From assembly GCA_947072565.1 (NCBI GenBank), contig CAMTIM010000033.1, positions 55,235 to 119,234 on the forward strand: a stretch of DNA of 64,000 nt, in the 5' to 3' direction. A model generated the notes under the pieces. That model was not told where the DNA came from. It did no database searches and saw only the letters and a program-made list of their open reading frames with translations. This DNA is from an uncultured Peptostreptococcaceae bacterium (GTDB lineage Bacteria; Bacillota; Clostridia; Peptostreptococcales; Peptostreptococcaceae). Positions 1 through 7,867 of the stretch are shown here, piece by piece (positions within the stretch are counted from its first letter, which is position 1; each line of letters starts with the position of its first letter). A program made the translations under genes and the position numbers.

Positions 1-2
1 AT

Positions 3-1322
3 ACAGATAGCCCAGAGTTTATTGGGCAAGGGCAAGCACCAACAACTGTATTTGAAGGCGGAGATGTGAGAAATGGGCTTAACGGAGCAATAAAAGACTT
101 ATCTAAAAGCTTAGGCGTAGAAAGCATCGAATATGAAGATATGTTTGCTACATCTAGTGCTGCCGGAGGGCTTAAAATGACAGTTCATGGTTTAGTTTAT
201 GATATGACTGCAAAAGCAGCTAAAGAAGCAGCTTTAGGAGCAGGAGCAGTAATTCATAAAGTAACAGCAGGAAAGATAAGAAGAACTGATATAAAAGAAA
301 TAAAAGAAATTAAACCAAACATTATATTAATAGCAGGGGGAGTAGACTATGGAGAGCGAGACACTGCTCTTTATAATGCGGAACTTATTGCCGGACTTAA
401 TCTTGGAGTTCCTGTAATATACGCAGGAAATATTGAAAATAAAGAAGAAATTAAACTAATATTTGAAGAAACAAATTATAAACTTTATATAGTTGATAAT
501 GTATATCCTAAAATAGATTTATTAAATATAGAGCCAACAAGACAGGTAATACAAAATGTATTTGAGGAACATATAACAAATGCACCAGGAATGGAACATG
601 TTAAAGAGTTAGTTAACGAGCATATAACACCAACTCCAGGAGCTGTAATGGAATCTGCAAAGCTTTTAAAAAGCCATATTGGAGACTTGATTGTTATAGA
701 TGTAGGAGGTGCTACAACTGACCTTCATTCTGTAACTGAAGGTAGTGAAGGAGTTAGTAGAATATTAGTAAATCCAGAACCAGTTGCTAAAAGAAGTGTA
801 GAAGGCGATTTAGGTGTATATGTAAATATGAAAAATATAGTTAACTTAATAGGTAAAGAAGAATTACAAAAAGATTTAGATGGTATTGATATAGAAGAAA
901 TTATGAATAACTATTTACCTATTCCAAAAACTTCAGACCAGATGAAGTTTGTAGAGCGATTAACTAAAGAAGCTGTAATTCGAGCTACAAAAAGGCATGC
1001 TGGAATAATAAGAAATGTATATGGAGCAAGCGGTAAAAGTAAAATAGCAGAAGGAAAAGATTTAACTGAAGTAAAATATATTGTTGGAACAGGTGGGGCA
1101 CTTACACGTTTACCTCAAAGAGTTGAAATAATGAAGTATATTTGTGAGTACAATAGAAATAATGAAGTACTATTTCCAAAAGCAAAAGCAGAAATATTAG
1201 TAGATAATGATTATATAATGGCATCGTTAGGAGTTTTATCTAAAAAGTATGAAAAAGCATCTCTAAAACTTATGTTAAAAAGTTTGAATCTCAAGGAGGA
1301 TGTTAAATGTATCCAAGGTTAG
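3..1322 (+). CDS. GlmL/MutL family protein, 5'-truncated by the window edge
   Basis: The reading frame is open from base 3, so the true start lies upstream and roughly 440 residues are visible. The family has an ASKHA (actin/Hsp70-like) ATPase fold. The glycine-rich phosphate loop IDVGGATTDLHS near base 700 and the GTGGALTRLP segment near base 1090 fit this. Family members accompany adenosylcobalamin-dependent aminomutases and mutases (glutamate mutase, D-ornithine aminomutase) and are thought to reactivate or chaperone the B12 enzyme. The gene overlaps the ornithine racemase by 16 bases, so a role beside D-ornithine 4,5-aminomutase in ornithine fermentation is the likeliest reading. The aminomutase subunits would be expected just upstream, outside the window. 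The GTG at 66 is internal, not a start. Confidence 0.85.
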   Translation, partial: TDSPEFIGQGQAPTTVFEGGDVRNGLNGAIKDLSKSLGVESIEYEDMFATSSAAGGLKMTVHGLVYDMTAKAAKEAALGAGAVIHKVTAGKIRRTDIKEIKEIKPNIILIAGGVDYGERDTALYNAELIAGLNLGVPVIYAGNIENKEEIKLIFEETNYKLYIVDNVYPKIDLLNIEPTRQVIQNVFEEHITNAPGMEHVKELVNEHITPTPGAVMESAKLLKSHIGDLIVIDVGGATTDLHSVTEGSEGVSRILVNPEPVAKRSVEGDLGVYVNMKNIVNLIGKEELQKDLDGIDIEEIMNNYLPIPKTSDQMKFVERLTKEAVIRATKRHAGIIRNVYGASGKSKIAEGKDLTEVKYIVGTGGALTRLPQRVEIMKYICEYNRNNEVLFPKAKAEILVDNDYIMASLGVLSKKYEKASLKLMLKSLNLKEDVKCIQG

Positions 1323-2401
1323 AAATAAATATTTCTAAATTAAAGCATAATGTAGATACACTTAGTCAGATATGTAAATCTCATAATATAGATATGATAA
1401 TGGTAACTAAATCATATTGTGCAATACCAGAGGTAGTTGAGAAAATAAGTGGTGATAAAGTAGATTATTTAGCTGACTCTAGAGTTGAAAATCTAAAAAA
1501 TTTACAAAATATAAATATACCTAAAGTTTTACTTAGAATACCCATGCCTAGTGAAATAGCTGATGTAGTAAAATATGTAGATGTTAGTTTTAATTCAGAA
1601 CTTAAAACTATATATAAGTTAAATGAAGAAAGTAAAAAACAAAACAAGATCCACAAAATAGTTTTAATGTTTGATTTAGGTGATTTGAGAGAAGGTTATT
1701 TTAAAGAAGAAGAATTATTTAGTGCAGTAGAAGGAGTTTTAAAACTAGAAAATATAAAATTATTTGGAATAGCAACTAACCTAACTTGTTACGGAGCTAT
1801 AATACCTTCTGAGAAAAACTTAGGTAGATTAGCAAGTTTAGCTAAAGCGATTGAAAATAAATACAATATAACTTTAGAATTCGTATCAGGTGGTAATTCT
1901 AGTTCTATAGATTTATTGCAAAAATTCAAAATGCCAAAAGGTATAACTAATCTAAGATTAGGAGAGGCAGTAGTCCTTGGTCGTGAAACCGCTTATGGTA
2001 AAGTTATAGAAAATACTTATCAAGATACATTCAAGATGATTTGTGAAGTTGTAGAAATAAAAGAAAAACCATCTTTGCCAATTGGGGAAATAGGCATGGA
2101 TGCGTTTGGCAATGTACCTAAGTACGAAGATAAAGGGATTTTAAAAAGAGCAATAGTAGGAATTGGTAAACAAGATATAGATATTGACGGAATAGTGCCA
2201 ATAGATAGTGATATTGAGATACTAGGGGCAAGTTCTGATCATATGATACTTAATGTAAGTAATAGCAAACAGTGTTATGAAGTTGGGGATAAGGTGGAGT
2301 TTTTAGTAGAGTATGGGGGATTATTAACGTCTTGCACTAGTAAGTATGTGCATAAAGAATTAGTTTATAGTGAGTTTACTCAAAAGCAACAGGCTTATTA
2401 A
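1307..2401 (+). CDS. orr: Ornithine racemase (alanine racemase-like PLP enzyme)
   Basis: This 364-residue cytosolic enzyme has an N-terminal alanine-racemase TIM barrel. Its PLP lysine is probably Lys35 in MVTKSYCA. Further family segments are LMFDLGDLREGY, SGGNSSS and TNLRLGEAVVLGRE. Orr converts L-ornithine to D-ornithine, the substrate of the B12-dependent aminomutase, in the oxidative branch of ornithine fermentation. The ATG follows AAGGAGG by a good spacing and overlaps the end of the MutL-type gene, which implies translational coupling. A perfect inverted repeat closes the operon. The family also contains other amino-acid racemases, so the ornithine assignment rests on sequence plus neighbourhood. 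Confidence 0.85.
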   Translation: MYPRLEINISKLKHNVDTLSQICKSHNIDMIMVTKSYCAIPEVVEKISGDKVDYLADSRVENLKNLQNINIPKVLLRIPMPSEIADVVKYVDVSFNSELKTIYKLNEESKKQNKIHKIVLMFDLGDLREGYFKEEELFSAVEGVLKLENIKLFGIATNLTCYGAIIPSEKNLGRLASLAKAIENKYNITLEFVSGGNSSSIDLLQKFKMPKGITNLRLGEAVVLGRETAYGKVIENTYQDTFKMICEVVEIKEKPSLPIGEIGMDAFGNVPKYEDKGILKRAIVGIGKQDIDIDGIVPIDSDIEILGASSDHMILNVSNSKQCYEVGDKVEFLVEYGGLLTSCTSKYVHKELVYSEFTQKQQAY

Positions 2402-2412
2402 AATTAAAAAAG

Positions 2413-2450
2413 GAAGTATTTTATAATGATTAATCATTATAAAATACTTC
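2413..2450. terminator. Bidirectional rho-independent terminator
   Basis: A perfect 19-bp inverted repeat without a loop spacer (GAAGTATTTTATAATGATT and its complement) is followed by TTTTT and preceded by AAAA. It lies between the orr stop and the convergent HxlR gene and can serve both. Confidence 0.8.
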
Positions 2451-2472
2451 TTTTTCGGTTTTATAATACTAA

Positions 2473-2820
2473 CTATACGCATTGAGGGTTTATAAGTTCA
2501 TACTTATCATCAAGATTGTTTTCTCCCCACTCACACATAGCTTCTAATATAGGATATAAGCTCATACCCTTTTGTGTCATACTGTATTCAACTTTAGGCG
2601 GTACAGTTGGATATACAGTTCTAGATATAAGATTATCTTGTTCTAATTCTCTTAGTTGATTAGTTAAAGTTTTGTGTGATGTATGATTTATAAAAGATTT
2701 TATCTCTCCAAATCTTTTAGTTCCATTTTCTATTAAAAAATAAAGTATAAGTGGCTTCCATTTGCCGCCTATAACATTTAAAGTAATTTCCATTTCACAA
2801 GTCAAACTACATTTTTTCAT
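2473..2820 (-). CDS. HxlR-family winged-helix regulator
   Basis: This 115-residue single-domain regulator has the HxlR signature: an N-terminal Cys pair ([11 protein letters not shown]), [22 protein letters not shown], and the recognition/wing region [19 protein letters not shown] followed by VEYSMTQKG. The start is placed at the ATG preceded by TATGGAGGAATTTT. A longer frame exists but has no ribosome binding site. Family members often sense reactive electrophiles or redox stress through the N-terminal cysteine and control a divergently transcribed oxidoreductase. That is the arrangement here, with the dehydrogenase at 2973. The ligand cannot be told from sequence. Confidence 0.85.
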   Translation of the reverse strand: MKKCSLTCEMEITLNVIGGKWKPLILYFLIENGTKRFGEIKSFINHTSHKTLTNQLRELEQDNLISRTVYPTVPPKVEYSMTQKGMSLYPILEAMCEWGENNLDDKYELINPQCV

Positions 2821-2863
2821 AAAATTCCTCCATAAAGCTAAATTTAAACTACTGAAATTACAC

Positions 2864-2895
2864 AATAGTTACTTTCATTTCACTATGTAACTATT
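2864..2895. promoter_or_regulatory. Putative HxlR operator between divergent genes
   Basis: A perfect 9-bp inverted repeat, AATAGTTAC - 14 bp - GTAACTATT, lies 43 bases upstream of the HxlR start. It also lies upstream of a TATAAT box at 2929-2934 that would serve the dehydrogenase gene. Its size, symmetry and position fit a dimeric winged-helix regulator acting on both promoters. This is inference from position and symmetry. Confidence 0.55.
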
Positions 2896-2972
2896 ATGTG
2901 CGTACTTAAAATAAAACATTAGTTTAGATATAATTATACCATAAAAATTATTTTAATAAATGGAGGGTAATT

Positions 2973-3692
2973 ATGAAAAAATTAGTAGTTATAACAGGAG
3001 CGAGTTCAGGAATAGGAAAAACAATAGCAAAACAGTTTTCTAAGAATAATCACCCTGTATTATTATTATCTAGAAGATTAGATAAAATGGAAGAATTAGA
3101 ACTTCCAAACTCATTATGTAAATCAGTAGATGTTACAGATTTAGAAAAGATGGAAGATGCTATAAAAGAAGCTGAATCTAAATTTGGTAAGGTTGATTGT
3201 TTAATAAATTGTGCAGGAATAATGTTATTAGGTGACCCTAAAGAGCAAAGCTTTAATGAGTGGAATGATATGATAGATGTTAATATAAAAGGAGTATTAA
3301 CAGGAACTAATATAGTTTTAAAAGATATGGTAAGTAGAAATGAAGGAACTATAATTAATATAAGTTCTATAGCTGGTAGAAAGACTTTTGACAATCATGC
3401 AGTATATTGTGGTACAAAATTTGCAGTTCACGCAATAACTGAAAATATAAGAAAAGAAGTAGCAAGTAGCAACGTTAGAGTTATAACTATAGCTCCAGGG
3501 GTAGTAGAAACACCACTATTATCTCATACAAGTGATGAAAACATAAAATCTAATTATAATGAGTGGAAAAAAAGTATTGAGAGTGGGTTAGATCCACAAC
3601 AAATAGCTAGTTGTATAGATTTTGCATATAATCAACCGCAAGATGTTTGTATAAGAGAAATAGTTATAGCAAAGACTAAGCAAGAAGATTAA
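2973..3692 (+). CDS. Short-chain dehydrogenase/reductase (SDR)
   Basis: This 239-residue classical SDR has the cofactor motif TGASSGIG at residues 7-14, LINCAGI (NNAG-like), NISSIAG with the catalytic Ser, and YCGTK with the catalytic Tyr/Lys. Arg residues after the second strand (SRRLDK) favour NADP(H), which is inference. The substrate is unknown. The gene is divergent from the HxlR regulator and downstream of its probable operator, which suggests induction by a toxic or electrophilic compound. The ATG follows TGGAGGGTAATT. Confidence 0.85.
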   Translation: MKKLVVITGASSGIGKTIAKQFSKNNHPVLLLSRRLDKMEELELPNSLCKSVDVTDLEKMEDAIKEAESKFGKVDCLINCAGIMLLGDPKEQSFNEWNDMIDVNIKGVLTGTNIVLKDMVSRNEGTIINISSIAGRKTFDNHAVYCGTKFAVHAITENIRKEVASSNVRVITIAPGVVETPLLSHTSDENIKSNYNEWKKSIESGLDPQQIASCIDFAYNQPQDVCIREIVIAKTKQED

Positions 3693-3714
3693 TATTAAGT
3701 AAATAATTTAATTA

Positions 3715-3768
3715 TATAGCCTATAGATTGCTAACAACACATATGTTTTAGGGAATTTATAGGCTATA
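3715..3768 (+). terminator. Hairpin after the first SDR gene
   Basis: An 11-bp perfect inverted repeat (TATAGCCTATA / TATAGGCTATA) has a 32-base loop. The loop is long and there is no strong U-tract, so it may be a weak terminator or another regulatory element. Confidence 0.45.
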
Positions 3769-3821
3769 ATATTTATTAGAATAGCTATATTTAAAATTGA
3801 AAGTAAGTGGAGATGAAAATT

Positions 3822-4553
3822 ATGTATAAAAATAAGGTAGTATTTGTAAGCGGTGCAAGCAATGGTTTAGGAAATGCTATAGCTAAAGAATATGCAAAAT
3901 TAAATGCAGATGTAATTGCTATTGATATAATAGAGCATAAATTTAGTGAAGAAAATATAGAATTTTACAAAGTTGATTTAAAAAGTGAAGAACAAATTAA
4001 AGCTGTATTTGAAGATGTATTAAAGAAATACAAAGCAGTTCATGTATTAGTAAACAATGGAGCTATAAGCAAATTTAATAAAAATATATTTGAAATAGAA
4101 ACTAGTGAATTTGATGAAGTAATAGATGTAAATCTTAGAGGCAGTTTTATATGTTCTAAGGAATTTATAAAAGCGAATAAAAATCAAAATTATGGAAGGA
4201 TAATAAATATAAGTTCGACTAGGTTTAATCAAAATCAAGCAGGATGGGAAGCTTATGGGGCATCTAAAGGTGGGCTTGTATCGTTAACTAACACTATGGC
4301 GGTTTCACTATCAGATACACCTATAACGGTAAATGCTATAAGCCCTGGGTGGATACAAGTTGATGATTATGAACTATCAGAAGTTGATAAAAAGCAACAT
4401 CCATCAGGTCGAGTTGGAAAACCTAGAGACATAGTTAATACATGTTTGTTCTTAAGCAATGAAGAAAATGATTTTATAAATGGAGCTAATATAGTTGTAG
4501 ACGGTGGAATGACTAAAAAAATGATATACATTGATGATAAGTGGAATTTATAA
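3822..4553 (+). CDS. Short-chain dehydrogenase/reductase (SDR)
   Basis: This second classical SDR has 243 residues from the chosen ATG, which sits 9 bases after GGAG; earlier in-frame GTG and ATG codons lack a ribosome binding site. Motifs are SGASNGLG, acidic AIDI at the end of the second strand (favours NAD), VNNGA, INISS, YGASK and a C-terminal DGG typical of glucose-dehydrogenase-like SDRs. It is not a close copy of the neighbouring SDR. The substrate is unknown. A hairpin precedes it, so it may be separately expressed. Confidence 0.82.
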   Translation: MYKNKVVFVSGASNGLGNAIAKEYAKLNADVIAIDIIEHKFSEENIEFYKVDLKSEEQIKAVFEDVLKKYKAVHVLVNNGAISKFNKNIFEIETSEFDEVIDVNLRGSFICSKEFIKANKNQNYGRIINISSTRFNQNQAGWEAYGASKGGLVSLTNTMAVSLSDTPITVNAISPGWIQVDDYELSEVDKKQHPSGRVGKPRDIVNTCLFLSNEENDFINGANIVVDGGMTKKMIYIDDKWNL

Positions 4554-4558
4554 ATAAT

Positions 4559-4586
4559 AAAAGAGCCTAGTTTCCTAGGCTCTTTT
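4559..4586. terminator. Bidirectional terminator between convergent genes
   Basis: The inverted repeat AAAAGAGCCTAG - TTTC - CTAGGCTCTTTT is flanked by A and T runs. It can end the SDR transcript and the minus-strand Na/Pi cotransporter transcript. Confidence 0.88.
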
Positions 4587-4591
4587 GTATA

Positions 4592-6220
4592 TTAAAGTGC
4601 TTGATTAACTTTTAAAACTCTTTTAGCTATGCTAGCAGAGTGGTCAGATATTCTTTCAAGATTAGTTAATAAATCTAAGTAAATTATACCTGAATCTATA
4701 CTACATGAATGCTTGTTTAATCTATTCATGTGATTGCTTCTGTATAGTTTGTCTAAAGCATTTACTTCATCTTCTATTTTTAAAACATCTTTTGCAAGTG
4801 CAATGTTATTTTGTTTCATTGCATCAAGAGATAATGTATATGCTTTTAAAACTTTTTCATATATATCAACTACTTCAGATGTAGCATTATCTGAAACGAC
4901 AGCTTTAGTTTTTATAGATAATTGAGCTAATTCTGCTATGTTTTCAGATAAATCTCCAACTCTTTCTATATCATTTACTGTATGGAATAGTAAATCTAGA
5001 GAGAATCTCATTTTATCATCTAAAGTTTTATTAGATAATTTAATTAAATAATCTAATACCTTTTTTTGTTGTTGGTCTAATATTTTTTCTTTTTCAAATG
5101 TTTCATTTGCATCTTCTTCAGACTTTTCAAGTAATGCGCTCATAGAACAAGTAAAACTTTTTTTAGCTTTATTACCCATTCGAAGAGTTTCTCTTATTGT
5201 ATTACCAAAAGCTATAGATGGAGTTTCTAACATTCTCTCATCTAGGTATTTAGTTATACGGCTATCGTATTCATCTTCATCATTTTTATCTGGTATAAGG
5301 AACATAGCTAACTTAACTATATATTTAGAAAATGGTAATAATATACATACATTTGCTAAGTTAAATAATGAATGAGAGTTTGCTATTTGTCTAGCTGTGT
5401 CTGTTGGATCTAAGTGGGTAACTACCATAGAAATAGGCTTGTTAAGTATAAGCATAAATAATATAGTACCAATTACATTAAAACATAAATGCATTAACGC
5501 GGCTCTTTTAGCATTTTTATTTGCACCAAAGCTTGAGATAAGTGATGTAGTACAACTACCAATGTTATCTCCGTATAATATAGGTAGTGCTCCAGCTAAA
5601 GGTATTAAACCTTGAGAAGATAAAGCTATTAATATACCCATAGATGCACTTGAACTTTGTAGACAAGTAGTCATCGCAAATCCAGCAAGTAAAGCTAGCA
5701 ATGGATGGTCAGCAAGTCCTGTTAGTATATTTCTAAAGCCTTCATATTGAGATAATGGAGCAACAGCATCTTTCATAAATTCCATACCTATAAATAAAAT
5801 AGCGAAACCGATAAGTATTTCCGATATATTTTTAAGGTTTGGTTTAGATTTTGAACCAATCATGTATAAAACGATACCTACTCCAAGTGCTATTGATGAT
5901 AATATACTAGCATCAAAAGATACTAACTGAGCTGTCACAGTAGTACCGATATTTGCACCCATTATAACTCCGATTGCTTGGAATAATGTCATTATTCCAG
6001 CGTTAACAAATCCAACAACCATTACAGTTGTAGCACCACTACTTTGTATAATACCTGTAACAACAGCACCTACTAAAACACCCATAACTACATTGCTAGT
6101 TAAAAGTTCTATAGCTTTTTCTAGTTTAGGTCCTGTTGATTTTTGAAGTCCTTCTCCCATTAGGTTCATACCATAAAGGAAAAGTCCAAGCCCTCCAATA
6201 AGGCTTATAAATATAGACAA
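4592..6220 (-). CDS. Na/Pi-cotransporter family protein (NptA-like, PhoU domain)
   Basis: This 542-residue inner-membrane protein has about eight hydrophobic segments in residues 1-310. They include the duplicated Na/Pi motifs GIIQSSGATTVMVVGFVNAG and TTCLQSSSASMGI (the QSS repeats line the transport path). A C-terminal PhoU-like helical domain covers roughly residues 340-540 (LFHTVNDIERVGDLSENI, LLTNLERISDHSASIAKR). It is predicted to couple sodium to phosphate or a similar anion. The start is a TTG, 8 bases after TAGGAGG on the minus strand. It is monocistronic, with a shared terminator at its 3' end. Confidence 0.88.
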   Translation of the reverse strand: MSIFISLIGGLGLFLYGMNLMGEGLQKSTGPKLEKAIELLTSNVVMGVLVGAVVTGIIQSSGATTVMVVGFVNAGIMTLFQAIGVIMGANIGTTVTAQLVSFDASILSSIALGVGIVLYMIGSKSKPNLKNISEILIGFAILFIGMEFMKDAVAPLSQYEGFRNILTGLADHPLLALLAGFAMTTCLQSSSASMGILIALSSQGLIPLAGALPILYGDNIGSCTTSLISSFGANKNAKRAALMHLCFNVIGTILFMLILNKPISMVVTHLDPTDTARQIANSHSLFNLANVCILLPFSKYIVKLAMFLIPDKNDEDEYDSRITKYLDERMLETPSIAFGNTIRETLRMGNKAKKSFTCSMSALLEKSEEDANETFEKEKILDQQQKKVLDYLIKLSNKTLDDKMRFSLDLLFHTVNDIERVGDLSENIAELAQLSIKTKAVVSDNATSEVVDIYEKVLKAYTLSLDAMKQNNIALAKDVLKIEDEVNALDKLYRSNHMNRLNKHSCSIDSGIIYLDLLTNLERISDHSASIAKRVLKVNQAL

Positions 6221-6537
6221 TATTGACGCCTCCTAAGAATAAAATGATTTTATTATGTATATTTTGTTTTATTTTTTGCATACAATAACATAATAACAGA
6301 AAATTTGATAAATTATGTTAAGAGAATGTTAAAAATGTTAAATCTGCAAAAAAATCTATATCTATATGTAGAAAATATATAAAAATATTAAATGAAATTA
6401 TAGAAAATATTAAATTATAACATAGCATATAAAAACATACTAAAAAATATCTCTTTATATTGTAGGGTGTTTTTAGTATAAGTATACGGGTAATTATTAT
6501 AAAATAAATTTAATTTAACATAGTATATAGAAAATAG
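6221..6537. other. AT-rich intergenic region
   Basis: No gene is visible. The stretch holds the upstream region of the minus-strand Na/Pi gene. It also holds an AT-rich inverted repeat (ATACTAAAAA at 6437-6446 with TTTTTAGTAT at 6470-6479, 23-base loop) that could be a weak terminator remnant. Confidence 0.4.
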
Positions 6538-6565
6538 TTGACAATTTTTGCAAATCAATTATAAT
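6538..6565 (+). promoter_or_regulatory. Consensus sigma-A promoter for the T-box transcript
   Basis: TTGACA (6538-6543) and TATAAT (6560-6565) are separated by 16 bp. Both hexamers match consensus exactly, and they lie about 35 bases upstream of the T-box stem I. Confidence 0.85.
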
Positions 6566-6596
6566 TATATTAATTAACAAATAATTACAATAAATC

Positions 6597-6820
6597 CTAA
6601 GAAAAAGAGAGTAACATTAAATGGAATTTCAGCGAGTTGGGGTTGGTGTGAGCCTAATAATGAAGTTTAATGTGAAGAGAGCTTTGGAGGAGATTGCTTG
6701 AAATAATAGTATGGCAATAGGTGTTCTCGCCTTAAGAGATTGAGAGGATAAGTATACTTATCAATAAGAGTGGTAACGCGGAAATTTCGTCTCTTGGCTT
6801 TATAGCCAAGGGACTTTTTT
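6597..6820 (+). promoter_or_regulatory. T-box riboswitch leader with first terminator
   Basis: T-box landmarks occur in order. They are the AGAGAGTA loop-E side of stem I (about 6606), AGCGAGTTGGGGTTGGTG and GAGCC (6631-6654), the specifier loop after stem ACATTAAA/TTTAATGT, the antiterminator bulge AAGAGTGGTAACGCGG (6766-6781), and the terminator GTCTCTTGGCT/AGCCAAGGGAC (6789-6814) followed by TTTTTT. The family reads uncharged tRNA: codon-anticodon pairing at the specifier and NCCA pairing with UGGN. Placing the codon after GAAG gives AGA (Arg) at 6678-6680. This fits an amino-acid transport protein downstream, but the specifier call is manual. Confidence 0.88.
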
Positions 6821-6872
6821 AATACAAAAATATATTATTTTTGTTTAATTCGTGTACCTACAATTATTGTTG

Positions 6873-6938
6873 CTTATCAATAAGAGTGGTACCACGGATA
6901 AATTCGTCTCTTAGCCTTTTAGGCTAAGGGGCTTTTTT
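6873..6938 (+). promoter_or_regulatory. Second, partial T-box module (antiterminator and terminator only)
   Basis: Nineteen bases (CTTATCAATAAGAGTGGTA) are repeated exactly from the first module, at 6757-6775 and 6873-6891. They are followed by CCACGGATAAATTCGTCTCTT and a second strong terminator (GTCTCTTAGCCT/AGGCTAAGGGGC, 6906-6932) with TTTTTT. The UGGU tRNA-acceptor bulge is kept. Only 52 bases separate the first terminator's T-run from this repeat, so there is no room for a second stem I. The arrangement looks like a tandem duplication of the decision module. Confidence 0.8.
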
Positions 6939-7027
6939 ATATATAAAATAAGCTATATCTTGAGAAGAGGGATTAAACTAAATTTGTATTCTCAAGTAAT
7001 AATCAATAACAAATAGGAGGTAATATT

Positions 7028-7825
7028 ATGAAAAAAGCAACATTAGGGATTTTAGTAGGAGTTTTAAGTTTAAGTTTAGTAGGGTGTTCTTCAAAAGATG
7101 AAAGTAGTCAATTAGAAGAAATTAAACAAAAAGGTAAATTAATAGTAGGTACAAGTGCAGACTACCCACCATATGAATTCCATAAAAAAATAGATGGAAA
7201 AGATACTATTGTAGGATTTGAAATGGAAATGGCAAAAGAGATTGCCAAGGAAATAGGCGTAGATTTAGAAATAAAAGACATGAAATTTGATGGACTATTG
7301 CCAGCATTAAAATCTGAAAATATAGATATGATAGTTGCAGGAATGAACCCAACAGAGGAAAGAAAAAAGAGTGTAAACTTTACAGATGTGTATTATAACG
7401 GAGAAAATGTTGTTTTAGTTAAAAAAGAGGATTTAGAAAAGTATAAAACTGTAGAAAGTCTAAAAAATCTTAGAATAGGAGTGCAAAAAGCTTCAACTCA
7501 AGAAGGATTTGCAAAGGACGTTATAGAAGCTACAAATATAAAAGCTCTTTCAAAAATACCTGATGTAGTATTAGAACTTAAAAATTCAAATATCGATGCA
7601 GTTGTAGTTAGTAAATATGCAGTTACTGGTTATTTAAAGGAATACCCAGAAATAGTTTATTCAAATATAGATTTAGGCGAATCTAAAGATGATAAGTCTG
7701 CAATAGCAACTAAAAAATCAGATGATTATTCTTTAGTTAAAAAAACTAATGAAATTTTAGATTCGTTAAAAAAAGAAAATAAAATACAAAAATTAGTTGA
7801 GGAAGCAACTAGCTTATCTCAATAA
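7028..7825 (+). CDS. Amino-acid ABC transporter solute-binding lipoprotein (SBP_bac_3)
   Basis: This 265-residue protein carries a lipoprotein signal (LSLVGC, Cys20). It then has a family-3 solute-binding domain with the expected starts GKLIVGTSADYPPYEF, VGFEMEMAKEIA and DMIVAGMNPTEERKKSVNFTD in the N-lobe. It would capture an amino acid outside the membrane for an ABC importer. The T-box leader points to an amino acid as ligand, with Arg the likeliest from the specifier reading. No permease or ATPase gene follows, so this is an orphan binding protein that must share a transporter encoded elsewhere. The ATG follows ATAGGAGGTAATATT. Confidence 0.88.
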   Translation: MKKATLGILVGVLSLSLVGCSSKDESSQLEEIKQKGKLIVGTSADYPPYEFHKKIDGKDTIVGFEMEMAKEIAKEIGVDLEIKDMKFDGLLPALKSENIDMIVAGMNPTEERKKSVNFTDVYYNGENVVLVKKEDLEKYKTVESLKNLRIGVQKASTQEGFAKDVIEATNIKALSKIPDVVLELKNSNIDAVVVSKYAVTGYLKEYPEIVYSNIDLGESKDDKSAIATKKSDDYSLVKKTNEILDSLKKENKIQKLVEEATSLSQ

Positions 7826-7867
7826 AAAAATTATATTAATATAAAAAATTACAATAGGAGGATTAGT

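Noticed and set aside
3050..3394. Antisense open frame inside the first SDR gene, and similar antisense frames inside most large genes
   Set aside because: They lie wholly within well-supported genes, lack ribosome sites and encode low-complexity hydrophobic or Ser/Leu-rich text typical of reverse-frame shadows in AT-rich DNA.
6437..6479. Riboswitch-like fold upstream of the T-box promoter
   Set aside because: Only an AT-rich inverted repeat with a long loop is present; no conserved riboswitch core is recognised.
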